A DNA stretch of 64,000 nucleotides, taken from Zelopaecilomyces penicillatus (taxonomy: Eukaryota > Ascomycota > Sordariomycetes > Hypocreales > Pseudodiploosporaceae). The position numbers and the translations under genes were made by a program. The stretch covers positions 3,596,001 to 3,660,000 of the forward strand of contig VCCP01000002.1 of NCBI GenBank assembly GCA_005765155.1, read 5' to 3'. The notes beneath the pieces were generated by a model. That model was not told the origin of the DNA. It saw nothing but the letters and a program-made list of their open reading frames with translations, and did no database searches. How positions within the stretch are numbered: position 1 is the first letter of the stretch; each line of letters starts with the position of its first letter. Shown in pieces: positions 30,874 through 41,600 of the stretch.

Positions 30874-33800
30874 TCACTCGTCCTCTCCCTCAGCGTCGAC
30901 ATCATCGTCTGCTTGTGATGTCCCGTCATTATGATCATCGATTTCTTCATCAGATTCCGCATCTGATACTTCTAGTTCCGCCCCTGAATGGTCATCCTCC
31001 TGATATCCATTCGTTGCTGGTCTTGCAACACAAACCTGGACTTCATCTTGGATCTGCTCCTCAACGCCCGGCGCGACTTCAGATCCTTGTCCAGCATCTC
31101 CAAGTAGCTCAGCATCGCACATGGTTTTCCCGTCCCACCCCGGAGGCATTCCCGGCCCACTAGCGGCGTTACCGTAGTCGGCCTTCTTGGTGCCCTTGGG
31201 CCATCGTCCGGGGCCACGGCCTGTGCCGCCGGTCTTGCGCCGTGATGTGTTGTTTCGGGGTCTGCTGGCAGTTGGGCGGCGACTGCTACCCCCTGAGCGC
31301 TTCGGTCGAGGTCGGGAGCTGCCACTGCCTGCACGCGAGACGGCTGACCTTGCTCCGCTCTGCCGTGAGCGGTCTGACCGCCGGCTACCACCGACTGGCG
31401 GAAATATTTCAAATCGAGATGGAGGGATATTGCGATATGGCTTCGCCCATATTGGTGATTCAGGTTCTACATCCAGCATCATAATATCTTGCGGCTCAGC
31501 ATTCTCCCTGTCTTCCGGTGCTACCTTTTCGATAGACATGACAGGTTCTGAGGCCGAGTCGCCACTGGCATTTTTTGTTTCTGACGCAACGGATGCTTCG
31601 GTTTGGAACGAGATCGCTGCTTTAATCTCCTCGGTAATGGTCATTTGACCCGGTACAGCTTCGACATGTACCTGCAATACCTTTGTCTCATCATCTTCTC
31701 GCGGAGCAATAGCAGTAATAGGCGGCCCAAGCTCGAAATTAACGGCATTGCTCCGGCCCATTAGATATGGCGTCCAGGCGAGAGATTTGGCCCTTAGCTG
31801 CACATATCCCTTCGCTTCCCATTTGGCAACGTATTGCCGGCAGTACTCCACATCAATCCGGAAAGCATACAGCTTCGTTTGTGGATCGCGTACCAGAGCC
31901 CGCAGACCTTCCAGCGCCGCAATCACATCGTCGGGTGTCATGCCTGTGTCGTCTGATATTTGCTTGATGCTAAGCCCATCCTTCTTGTGGTCGTCGTTTC
32001 CTATCACGTCCAAAAAGTACTGACATAGCCTCAACCGCCAGTAATTTCGATAGGACACGAGTCCCATATCTGATAATGGCTTCTCTGGTGATCCTGTCTT
32101 TTCCTCCACCTTCGTCAGTAGGTACGAAAAGTCGATCAAAAGATTACCATAGCCTTTTCTCTGATGTATTGGCAACGTCAGAATGCATGACACATTGTTC
32201 TGGCTACTTGCCCGCTTTTCTTTGGAAAAGTAACCAACGAAGTGGTAGCCACAATCATCATATTCGCAGAGAACATAAAATAGAAATGGCTCGACATCAT
32301 AATACAACGTCTTGGAACCAAGGAATAACTTAGCCAGAAGACACAAGTTCTGGCAGTAAACGGGGTTTTTTCGCCCGTCAACTTCGAACATGGAAACTGA
32401 GCCGTGTCGGTATATTTCATCCCCAGGCGGGTGCTTTGTTGCGCATTTAAGCTTATGACGCCAGGCCACATAGTCCGAATTCATGTACTTTAGGCAAAAC
32501 TCGCAGATGTAAAGAACACGATTCCTGCTATACTCCGCGGGGTATGGTGCAGCATACCAGGTATCGATTTCCCAGCCTCCAAACTCAATACACTCGATTT
32601 GACTTGCATTATCATTAGGCTTCCGCGACTTGCGAATCGGCACATCAGCTTCAGCCTGCATGGCAAGAACTCGAGCTCTCCATTCGTCTTCGGCTCTCTG
32701 TTTTGCTTCATCGAATCTCCGTCTGTCCTCGGGTTGAGGCAGCGTCTTCGACGTGTCGGCTTCCGTCTCAGTCAAAATACCACCATAAGGCTTTCCTTTC
32801 ATGTCCTCGGTCTCTTTATCGAAAAATGAGTAAAATGGTTGAGAGTATACATCGGTTGTGAACGGCGTTGCGAGAATGGAGGCTGGAGCTGGGGCAGGAG
32901 TAGGAACTGGCACTGGCACTGGGACGGGGGTAATCACAACGTTGTTGTTAGGTCGGGCATTAGGCGTTGCCATTGGTGTCGGGGGTGGTATGTTACTTGT
33001 GGCAGGCCGTCGTCTGTCCCGTCTCCTTCGAGAAAGTATTTCTTTTAGATTTCCTGGTCGAACTTGAATCTTCAAGACCAAGGAGTTGCGAGAGCGCTTC
33101 TCGACAACAACAGGCGGTGGACGAGAAACCTTGAGTCGAAGGGCGCGAGAGGTTGTCCTTGCCGGTTCAGCGGACTGTCTGGTATGAAGACCTTCCTCAT
33201 TGGCAGAGATAATATCATCTGGAATATTCCTTCGCCGTTTCCTCAATGAGCTGGTAACCTCGTTGGGCTCAACAGAGGATGACTTCCTTTTCCCCGGGGA
33301 CTGTGCGCCACTAGCCGATTCGGTATCGAGAACCGGTTTGTCAAAAGAAGGTTTCGTATCGACATGTATCTTGTCTTGCTCTGTTGTAAGTGAGTCCTCG
33401 AGGAGTTGGGACTCGGGTTGAGCATCCCCATCTAGACTGGCACCCTCCCCATCAGGTTCTCCGATGTCAAGCTCAGAGTCACTTGCATTGCAATCAGGAC
33501 ACGCCCAACTTTGGGCCACTAATTATCAAGTCAAAATCAATACTTCTCTGATAGAGCGGAGGTAGTAACTTACCGTTATGTTCGCTCATGGCGGCAGCAT
33601 CTCTGGCGCATTGCTGGTGAGCTGAGAGCCCGTTAGCCGTGATATGAAGGATTGTTGAGCTGTTAATGCCTTACCATTTTTTTCACACCCATTACATGCT
33701 AAGAATGCCTCGAAATCCTCGCTCGGGTCGTCTTCTTCGTCCTGTTTGCAGAACATGCATTTGTGTGTAGGCCCTGTCTCTGATTCGTCTTCTTCGTCTG

Positions 33801-34338
33801 CTTCCTCGGCTTCCCAAGCAGGCTCCTCGTCCGACTCTTCCGGTGCGCTTGGAAGATCAGAAACCTCGCTGTCCATATCTTCATCATCCGAATCCGCTGA
33901 AGCCCCTGGCTTGATCTTCACAGCGCCAACAGCTTCCTCATCATCCACATCATGTCCACCAGGTTCAGGGCTCACTTCATCGTCTTCCTCATCCTCGTCC
34001 TCGTCCTCATCTTCGTCTCCGTCTCCATCCCCGTCTCCATCTTCGGTTTGGACATGTTGGAAGTGACCGACCACGATTTGATTGTTAATTAGGTCTCCCT
34101 CTTCTTCACCTTCAGCATCCACATCGATTTCCTCGCCCGATGCGTCTCGGTCACTGAGGTCCTCCTCATCTTCGCCGAGTTCTTCCCCCGTGGTTCCCCC
34201 ACTACTATTCGTTTTCGATTCTGATGCTCTTGAGATCTCTGCGTCGTCACCGGCTGTGTCTGCTGTTTCGTATTCGGCATCCTCGGACAACAGCACGCTT
34301 TGCTGCAATTCTTCCTCCATAGCCTGTGCGCTCGCCAT
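30874..34338 (-). CDS. SAS3: MYST-family histone acetyltransferase with N-terminal PHD finger (Sas3/Mst2 type), 1118 aa
   Basis: Three exons: 34338..33675, 33621..33574 (48 nt) and 33518..30874, with introns of 53 and 55 nt; joins are in frame. After a highly acidic N-terminus, a PHD finger (about residues 195-245) is assembled from all three exons: CMFC, CNGC, AHQQC and WACPDC. The MYST domain is in exon 3. It has the C2HC zinc finger CEFCLKYMNSDYVAWRHKLKC near residue 573 and the acetyl-CoA loop QRKGYGNLLIDFSYLL near residue 690, then GLVSYRNYWRLRL. The C-terminus is basic and Arg/Ser/Gly-rich, then acidic. The size and the PHD point to a Sas3/Mst2-like catalytic subunit of an H3K14/K23 acetylating complex (NuA3-like), rather than Esa1, which has a chromodomain. 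Orthology is inferred from domain order only. Confidence 0.93.
33979..34045 (-). repeat. Asp/Glu repeat in the histone acetyltransferase N-terminus
   Basis: Tandem GAC/GAG/GGA triplets on the minus strand give GDGDGDGD followed by EDEDEDEDE. This low-complexity acidic tract in exon 1 is probably disordered and histone-facing. Confidence 0.8.
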
Positions 34339-35007
34339 CGTTACCGTTGCTCTCGGAAGCTAACCAGACCGAACCACAGTCGCAAGTGTGGCATATCGAT
34401 TCTAAGCAGTGTTGCAATAGTTCAGAACAAGCGTTGCGGCCAAGTTTTCGGAAGGGCTTCAATGATTGTGCATGGTGTACGTCTACTCGACGCGCTCTGA
34501 TGTCTACGAGATCTCAGTTTCTGCACCTGTTAGTTTATGATCTACAAGAGAGCTTCAGAAGGTATCATAAACCAACCAAATTGGGATAATTGACGCGCTG
34601 ACCTCACGAAGGGCCGTAACTGGGATGCGACAATGTATAGCCAGTCGCGTTTCCCACACATGTGTTCCAAAGTGCACGGAGTTTGGCCTTACAGTGCGTG
34701 CGCAACCCCAAGATGGCATGACCCGCTTTGTGCATGGCCTGTCTACAGTGGCAATTGTGGATTCCGCTAACTGTGCTTGAGTGTAGGGGATCGGATACCT
34801 TAAGCGTCGGCCTCAGGCATCCACTTCTTCAATTGATCCATTCGACATTCGGTTTGATCATGATCCACGAAACGACCTCATTTTGAAGCAACAGGTTCAC
34901 GCGGCCAATTGATCAAACGCTTGCCACGGCGCACCACCCTACGCAACGAGAATATCGAACGTTATTCAGAGGCTACTTCGAGCCCGCTCAGGCGGCACAA
35001 CGCAGCC
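34339..35007. other. Divergent promoter region, histone acetyltransferase / NDUFA1
   Basis: 669 nt between two divergent starts; no gene is seen. Confidence 0.5.
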
Positions 35008-35508
35008 ATGCCTGTCCCTTTCGAAACTTTGCTCCCCTATGCCATCATGGTTGCCGTACGTGCTGGAGAAGGACCTTTCGATCTTGGAATTTGGGGAGCT
35101 CACATATTATTAGATGTTTGGTGTGACGGGAACCGGACTTGCGGCCTTCAAGACGTGGCAGAATGAGGGCAAGCGACCCCGTTATTCGCTAGATCAGTGG
35201 GATAAGGTGAGTTTCCTCGTCATTGGGGGGACCTAAGTTCAAATTCGCTAACCATTACCATAGCAAAGTAAGCTTTCATAGACGAAGCGACACTCGAACA
35301 CAGAAAACTAGATGCTAATTACCTTCGTCTCTAGTGATGGCGCGTGACCGACGACTTACTGGAACATTGAGGGGACAAATCAACAATCCCGAGGCACCAT
35401 TAGGATTCGAGTTCAGTAATGCATGGAAGGTAATATCTACCAGGAACTTTTCAGTTGGCTTATTCGATATGCTTACAATGCCACTAGTTGGAAAAACGAT
35501 ACACATAG
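35008..35508 (+). CDS. NDUFA1: NADH:ubiquinone oxidoreductase MWFE subunit (NDUFA1 homologue), 86 aa, five exons including a 4-nt microexon
   Basis: Exons: 35008..35055, 35114..35206, 35264..35267 (CAAA), 35335..35429 and 35488..35508. The protein starts MPVPFETLLPYAIMVAMFG (one transmembrane helix), continues WQNEGKRPRYSLDQWDK, then QMMARDRRLTG, and ends SNAWKLEKRYT. The RDRR-x-x-G block after a Trp and the short length match the MWFE/NDUFA1 accessory subunit of mitochondrial complex I, an inner-membrane protein needed for assembly. The 4-nt exon is flanked by good signals: branch GCTAAC and acceptor ATAG before it, GTAAGC after it. Joining exon 2 straight to exon 4 gives an immediate TGA, and no other acceptor I tried keeps the frame. 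Most gene finders would miss this exon. Confidence 0.85.
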
Positions 35509-35743
35509 AGAGTTAATACGAACGAATCGGTTGAACCAACACATCTGCCTTAAAGGGCGCTGGAGTGAGAAGGCGCGCACATTGCGAACATATCAAGCCT
35601 TGTGACTATTGTATGGGTCTCTGCAGATAGCAGGTGGAATAGTGAAAATACCACTATCTTTTATGCTTTCAGATGCTGCCCAAAGCCACTCCCCACTACG
35701 ATTCAAGGACGCAAGGACGAGCTGTTGACTATGAACTAATGAC

Positions 35744-36916
35744 TTATATTGAGATGTCCGGCCGATTCTTGTTCAAAGTCTCTAGGAGTGTACACGCCTG
35801 GCACATTGCCTGACTTGACATGTATCCACATTTGATGCATTTGCCGAGTGTTTGCAACGGACCTTGAGTTGGCTCCTTTGATCGGCGTTGCCGTACTGGA
35901 AGCTTGACCACGTCTTCACCTTTCTTTGTGCCGTCAGATGTAATCTCAGTCTCAAGGTCTCCCAGGCTGGACTGTTTCTTGAAGTTTGCGTCAATCTGCG
36001 CCATCTCATTTCCTGATGTACGTGCGTTGGCAGATCCGCAGCCCCCCATTCCCTCACCTTCATCACACCCGCAAGCCCCTTGTCCCTTGTCAGGCGTCAA
36101 CCGAGCCATATCCTCTCCACTCCTGACAATATCCAAGATTGCGCTTGGCCGGACCTTCTCCAGATTCTTAATGAGACTTCGCGCTGTCCCTCGGAAGGCC
36201 TCGGGACTGTAAATGCATTCGGTACTGAAGTAGTCCAGCTTCTTGTGGTGTGCATAGAGCACAATTTCCTTCTCATATGCGTATTTTAGGGGTTTGCTTC
36301 TTTTAACATCGTTGGTTGAGTTACCAGTGACTATACTGGTGCCACGAGACAGTCGGGGTAAATCGCCCCGCAGCAAATTCATGAGAACTGTCTCAGCAAC
36401 ATCGTCGGCATTGTGCCCTGTGACAACATGTTTGACCTCAAGAATCTTGGCACCACGGTCCAGTGCCTGTCGCCGGAAGACACCGCAGTAGGTACAGTTA
36501 CCTTTCTTTCCGATAGTCTCGACAACCTGGTCCATGGTCCATCCATAAAGCTCGTCGTAGCCAACTATCTGTAGGGGCATTTCATATTGAAGGGCATTCC
36601 GCTTTACAGTCTCCAGAGAATCGTCACGATATCCCTTAATTCCCTCGTCGACACTCAGCAGGACCAGGTCAAGCCCATAACTATGTCGCTCGTTCAGTGT
36701 CTTGAGAACAGATGCTAGCACAGTGGAATCCTTGCCTCCTGAGGCGCCGATGGCCACTCGCTCCCCTGAGTAGAATAGCTTGGATGAGACAATAGTATGG
36801 TGAACCTCGTCTTCAAACACTGCTATGAAGCATTCTTTGCATAGCTTATGATGATTTTTTGGTCTTTTGACGACTGCCTTGCCATTATGGCAGCGCATAC
36901 ACGCCGTAGGAGGCAT
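35744..36916 (-). CDS. NCS6: Cytoplasmic tRNA 2-thiolation protein 1 (Ncs6/Ctu1), 390 aa
   Basis: Single exon. The N-terminus has a zinc-ribbon CMRCHNGKAVVKRP...LCKECF. The PP-loop SGGKDSTVLASVL (near residue 59) binds ATP. NCTYCGVFRR holds conserved cysteines, followed by the GHNADDVAETVLMN block. The C-terminus has a CGCDEGEGMGGCG region and CIKCGYMSSQAMCQAC, the second zinc-binding part. With Ncs2 and the sulfur carrier Urm1 it makes the 2-thio group of mcm5s2U34 in tRNAs for Lys, Glu and Gln, in the cytosol. Length and motifs are complete; no defect is seen. It is divergently placed with the ribosomal protein gene. Confidence 0.96.
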   Translation of the reverse strand: MPPTACMRCHNGKAVVKRPKNHHKLCKECFIAVFEDEVHHTIVSSKLFYSGERVAIGASGGKDSTVLASVLKTLNERHSYGLDLVLLSVDEGIKGYRDDSLETVKRNALQYEMPLQIVGYDELYGWTMDQVVETIGKKGNCTYCGVFRRQALDRGAKILEVKHVVTGHNADDVAETVLMNLLRGDLPRLSRGTSIVTGNSTNDVKRSKPLKYAYEKEIVLYAHHKKLDYFSTECIYSPEAFRGTARSLIKNLEKVRPSAILDIVRSGEDMARLTPDKGQGACGCDEGEGMGGCGSANARTSGNEMAQIDANFKKQSSLGDLETEITSDGTKKGEDVVKLPVRQRRSKEPTQGPLQTLGKCIKCGYMSSQAMCQACTLLETLNKNRPDISI

Positions 36917-37478
36917 CTCAACAGGGTTTGGGTAGCGAGGACGTGGCCGATGACTTGATTTTCCTTAATTTCAAGAGCCCCTCCAGTCCAGTGAGTGGGG
37001 AATACTTTCAATAAACAGCATTCATGAAACTCAGTCTGTCTTTTTTGAACAGTTTGAAACTCGCGCTTTCTTTCTAAAAGTGACGGTTTCAAGATCATAG
37101 AAAAATAGAGAAAAATAGAGAAAAACTTGGCACGAGAGTCCAAGGACCGACCGATTGTGAATACTAATACCTGTCGTAATAGTTTGATTGTCTACAAAAT
37201 ATGAATCGAAGACTACAAGCGCCACAGCGTATGAGCCCCAAGCAAGGCCGATCAGAGTATGAGGTGGAACGAGAAGTCCAAGTCATGTGACGCACCAGCC
37301 ACACGCTCCGTGCACCCACGGCGAGGTGGGGCACAACCTTGCTTACGGCACCATGAAGCCCTAATTTTCCGCCCACCACCTGAAATCGTCTTTTTCTTTC
37401 GTTTCTTTGCAACCCACCACATCTCGGCATCACGGAATTTGTTCAACCAGAACAAGCACCACCACCCAAAGATTCAAG
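36917..37478. other. Divergent promoter region, NCS6 / RPL8
   Basis: 562 nt between divergent starts, with no coding sequence. It contains a CCCTAA box 115 nt upstream of the RPL8 ATG (separate entry) and CT-rich sequence after it. Confidence 0.55.
37359..37364 (+). promoter_or_regulatory. CCCTAA box upstream of RPL8
   Basis: The sequence is GAAGCCCTAATTTTCC. CCCTAA boxes recognised by Tbf1-like factors occur in many ribosomal protein promoters of filamentous fungi, so placement here fits. The motif is short and could be chance. Confidence 0.35.
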
Positions 37479-38674
37479 ATGGTAAGTTGAAACGAGCCAA
37501 CCGGACTCTAATAGCCATAGTTTGTGAATCAAATGCGCTTTGCGCAATTGACTCCGTGGTGTCGCTTGCGACCTGCTGGAGATTCCGCCTGGTGTTTATC
37601 TTCATGAACCCAGGTGAAGACTTGGCTGGAGACACGATGTGTGCTGAAATATGCCACAACGTGATCTCATTAGAGTTCAGAGAAGACTTCGTAGCTTGAA
37701 CACCTCGCTGATGTCTTCTTTTCTCAATGACAGCCCCCCAAATCTGGCAAGAAGGTGGCCGCGGCCCCTTTCCCTCAGGGAAAGGCCGGTAAGAAGGCTC
37801 CCAAGGTTAGTTGAAACCCCCTCCCTCCCCTCTCTCAATCAAGATTTCCATGAAAACTAAGGCTTTTGCAGAACCCTCTTATCGAGAAGCGCCCCCGAAA
37901 CTATGGCATCGGCCAGGACGTCCAGCCCAAGCGAAACATGTCTCGCATGGTCAAGTGGCCCGAGTATGTCCGTCTCCAGCGCCAGAAGAAGATCCTTCAG
38001 ATGCGCCTGAAGGTTCCCCCTGCTTTGGCCCAGTTCCAGCACGTCCTCGACCGCAACACTGCCGCCCAGGCTTTCAAGCTCCTCAACAAGTACCGACCTG
38101 AGACCAAGGCCGAGAAGAAGGAGCGTCTCCTGAAGGAGGCCACCGCTGTCAAGGAGGGCAAGAAGAAGGAGGATGTCAGCAAGAAGCCTTACACCGTCAA
38201 GTACGGTCTCAACCACGTCGTTGGCCTGATTGAGAACAAGAAGGCTTCCCTGGTCCTGATCCCCAACGACGTTGACCCCATTGAGCTCGTCGTTTTCCTG
38301 CCTTCTCTCTGCAAGAAGATGGGTGTCCCCTATGCCATTGTCAAGGGCAAGGCCCGTCTGGGAACAGTTGTTTACAAGAAGGTTCGTTTTTTTTTATTTC
38401 TGTTTTTATATCTTTTGCTCGAGATATGAAAATCTTTGCAGAATAGGAATTGTTCAACTAACCTTATATCTAGACCGCTGCCGTCCTCGCCCTCACTGAG
38501 GTCCGATCGGAGGACAAGACCGAGCTGTCCAAGCTCATCTCCGCTGTCAAGGATGGCTTCTTGGAGAAGCACGAGCAGGCCCGGAGACAGTGGGGTGGTG
38601 GCATCATGGGCCCCAAGGCTCAGATGCGAATTGTGAAGAAGCAGAAGGCTTTGGAGGCTGCTACCAAGATTTAA
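37479..38674 (+). CDS. RPL8: 60S ribosomal protein eL8 (Rpl8, L7Ae family), 261 aa
   Basis: Four exons: 37479..37481 (the ATG alone), 37734..37805, 37872..38381 and 38474..38674. The first intron is 252 nt and directly follows the ATG (ATG then GTAAGT), so the initiator codon is its own coding exon. The protein begins MPPKSGKKVAAAPFPQGKAG. The L7Ae/L30e RNA-binding domain is in the middle (VGLIENKKASLVLIPNDVDP, KARLGTVVYKKTAAVLAL). It ends GPKAQMRIVKKQKALEAATKI, the expected C-terminus of eL8. It acts in the large ribosomal subunit and in pre-60S assembly. Length and motifs are typical and codon use is strongly biased to C-ending codons, as in highly expressed genes. Confidence 0.96.
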
Positions 38675-41600
38675 GCTTTCTAATACCCGCCATTTGCATT
38701 GGGTTTTCTAGGGATCAACGGTGTTGCAGGGTTCAGGGCATGAAAAAAATGAATGAATTGAATTTCCAGCTACAGCTGTGTATCCCCAAGCCTCGTCATT
38801 GTGCCATATTGAATGTGATGTGTATGTGTGTAAGAACTGTTGCTCGCATGCATACCTTGCCAGGAGATATGGCAATGTATGAACGAACAACACAGTTGTG
38901 TCGTTTAGATATTCCAATCGTTGGGTATGCGTGCACAATCGCAGAAGAGCTGAGCAATGACCCGATAATATCAAAGTCAAAGTCTAATCACTTGAATGCT
39001 AATAATGATATCCGATTGCAAGCGCTTTGTCATATCTTGGTAGTTGGAATTGGAGTTGAACAGCCATCAAAACTCTTTACCAAAAAATGTATAACTTGTT
39101 TCACGAAAGTCTATGTTTCATGGTATTTGGAAGAAGCGAAAACAGCTGGTGCTAACGACTACCAGCTTGGTCAATTGGATGATGTCCCTGGCTAAGTAAG
39201 GATAAGGAGTGACAATCGCGTTGAGGTTCAAAGACTAGACACTGTAACTGAGCACTGTCAGTGAAGCATGAAATGGAGTTGGGTGTAAGATGTGAAGATA
39301 TCGTCAGGAAGACTAGCCTAAGGTTTGGCTGAGATGGAGGTGGCTAGAAAGTAGGAGGGGTATCAGAAACACGATGTCACCAAAACGGCTCAACATCAAC
39401 ATAACTACATAGTTGAAGAATGAAAAGATACCTAACATAGGCTGCATTCACATTTACCATCAGCCTATAACTAAGACGCGAGAGAAAAGAGAAAAATCCT
39501 TTGTCATTTGTGGTGTCGCCCTGTTCCAACGCTTCGCCAGATCCCCCCCCCCCTCTGCAAACGCAGGGCATCTCCGGATGTCTTCCGAATGCATCGTGCC
39601 CCTTTCATGTGCGTCTCTTAGCGGGCAAACGAGTTCGTATACATCGCAGATCGATTAGGTATGGAAGTCCAATCCAGCTTCCAAAGACCCAAAGCTTTTC
39701 CCATTGTAACCACACGATGAGACATTGAAGCCCTGTCCGCGAGCAAAGAGAAAGGCCCACTTGGCCCACGAAACCGGTCGCCGATTATTATGGGCCATCC
39801 ATATGTCCACACACACACCCACCGTTGCTGACAATTTTCCATTTCCCTTCTTCTCTTTTTAGTGTCTGGATGTAGAGTGGGGGGGCCTATCGGCAGGGAA
39901 AAAGATCCTTCGTCTTCATCATCATGCAGCTTTCGGAACCGGAGGCCCATGGAGATGCACGAAAAGCAGATGCAGGAAACCGCTTTAGGATGAAGAATCT
40001 TTTCCAGGGGAGTTCCAACAGGGACAATACGTACCTAGGCGAAGACATACTCCGATAGAGTTAGGAAAACCGGAAGTCGCCTCCAGAGTGTAACGAATTG
40101 ATTGATATCAAGTCGGATAATATACCTCGATTCGATTGAATGATGATAGCAATCCACTCACAAACTCCTTGCACCCTCACTCTGTTATCGTTTGACATGC
40201 CCTTGAGTGGCAAAAGCGGCGATTATACTGTATATTGGACTTTTTTTTCTTAAATTAAGGTTTCTCTCGGTTGTAAGAATTATCACGACTAAACCCGACG
40301 GCTGTCTAGATCAAATTAGGTTAGCGTGCGCCGGCATTTAGAGTCTTTCAAGATTGCGGAAACGGGCCGAACACTTACACAGTTTCGGAGTAGCCATTGT
40401 TCGCACGACTGCCGAGGGAATGGTTTGCTCTTCAGCACAAGAAGAGATCTTTCCTTTATTTTCCTAGCCCGACGAAATCTTTGGTGCTGTAGATCATGGA
40501 AAGCGGGATGATCGTGGACGATCACAATAAAGAAATTCTCCAGGCCATCTAGGCTCGGGGCGACAATCGGCACAGACAGGTTCATGCAGAACACTGGACG
40601 ATGTTGCCACACTTCCCAATTGCTATGGCGAGAGAAGGCGTGTTCGCAGTGGTGGATCGTCAGTGAAAATGCCTGTGTCTGTGAAAGCGCCTGTAACTCT
40701 GGCTTCTGTTTAGCGTTCGGAGAGGGGCTTCTAGGGCGCTTCAGGGGGGGGGCGCCGGCTCAAGGTCAGGGACAAGGACCCCAATTTCCGATGGGAAGAC
40801 CCATCCATAGATCCATGGCCGTCCAGGTACAGATATGATTGTACTTAGGTACTACTCCGTACCTAGGTAGGTAATTACGTAGCAGGTATGATGGCAAAAG
40901 CAGAAAGGATTCAAGGTTCATCTGCTCCAGATCTGCCCACACAGGCTAAACCAGCAGGTTAAAGTCGCCAATTCGTATCGTATGATGGGAGCCATTACCT
41001 CGTACTTCGTACTGGTAACACAGTATCCTGGCAGCATAGGACACGGAGGAGTGCGTATGCCAAGGGCACACAGCATCAAGGACCACGTTTCCCAATGTCT
41101 TTGAGTAGAACCCTGTTGTCTTACCCACATGGTAAAGCTCCCCAGGTTCCAAAAAAGAGTTCTGCAGCAGTCCGTTGCAACCTCAACAGTTGTGAGGTCA
41201 CTTTTCTCTGATCAACGTCGACTTCACTGCATATTATCAATTTTATGTCATCATGGCTCAACGTGGGGGCTTACCATGGCAAGGGTTGCTTCATTCTTCA
41301 ACCAAGCGGCGGCATTATCAGCCAGCACTTACTGGTAAGTATTTGGGTGGACCGTCGGGGCGTCCGCTTTCTCGCTCCGCTTTCTCGCCAAGACATCATG
41401 ACAAGGCCGACTTCTTCTTTCCCCCCCCTTACTCATGCCTTGCACGTAGACAACTGTTTCAAGACGATTTGAGAGAGTATCTTCAATTGTGAGATTCGGT
41501 CAAGTCAGCTCAAATAACAGCCGTTCTGAAGCCCCAGCGCTTCGCTAATGAGAACCTTAACGAACACAATATTTACCACTTACCTATCAATGAAAAGACC

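Noticed and set aside
38590..39195. 201-codon frame after RPL8
   Set aside because: Starts within RPL8 coding sequence in another frame and runs into 3' UTR; no domain, no splice support.
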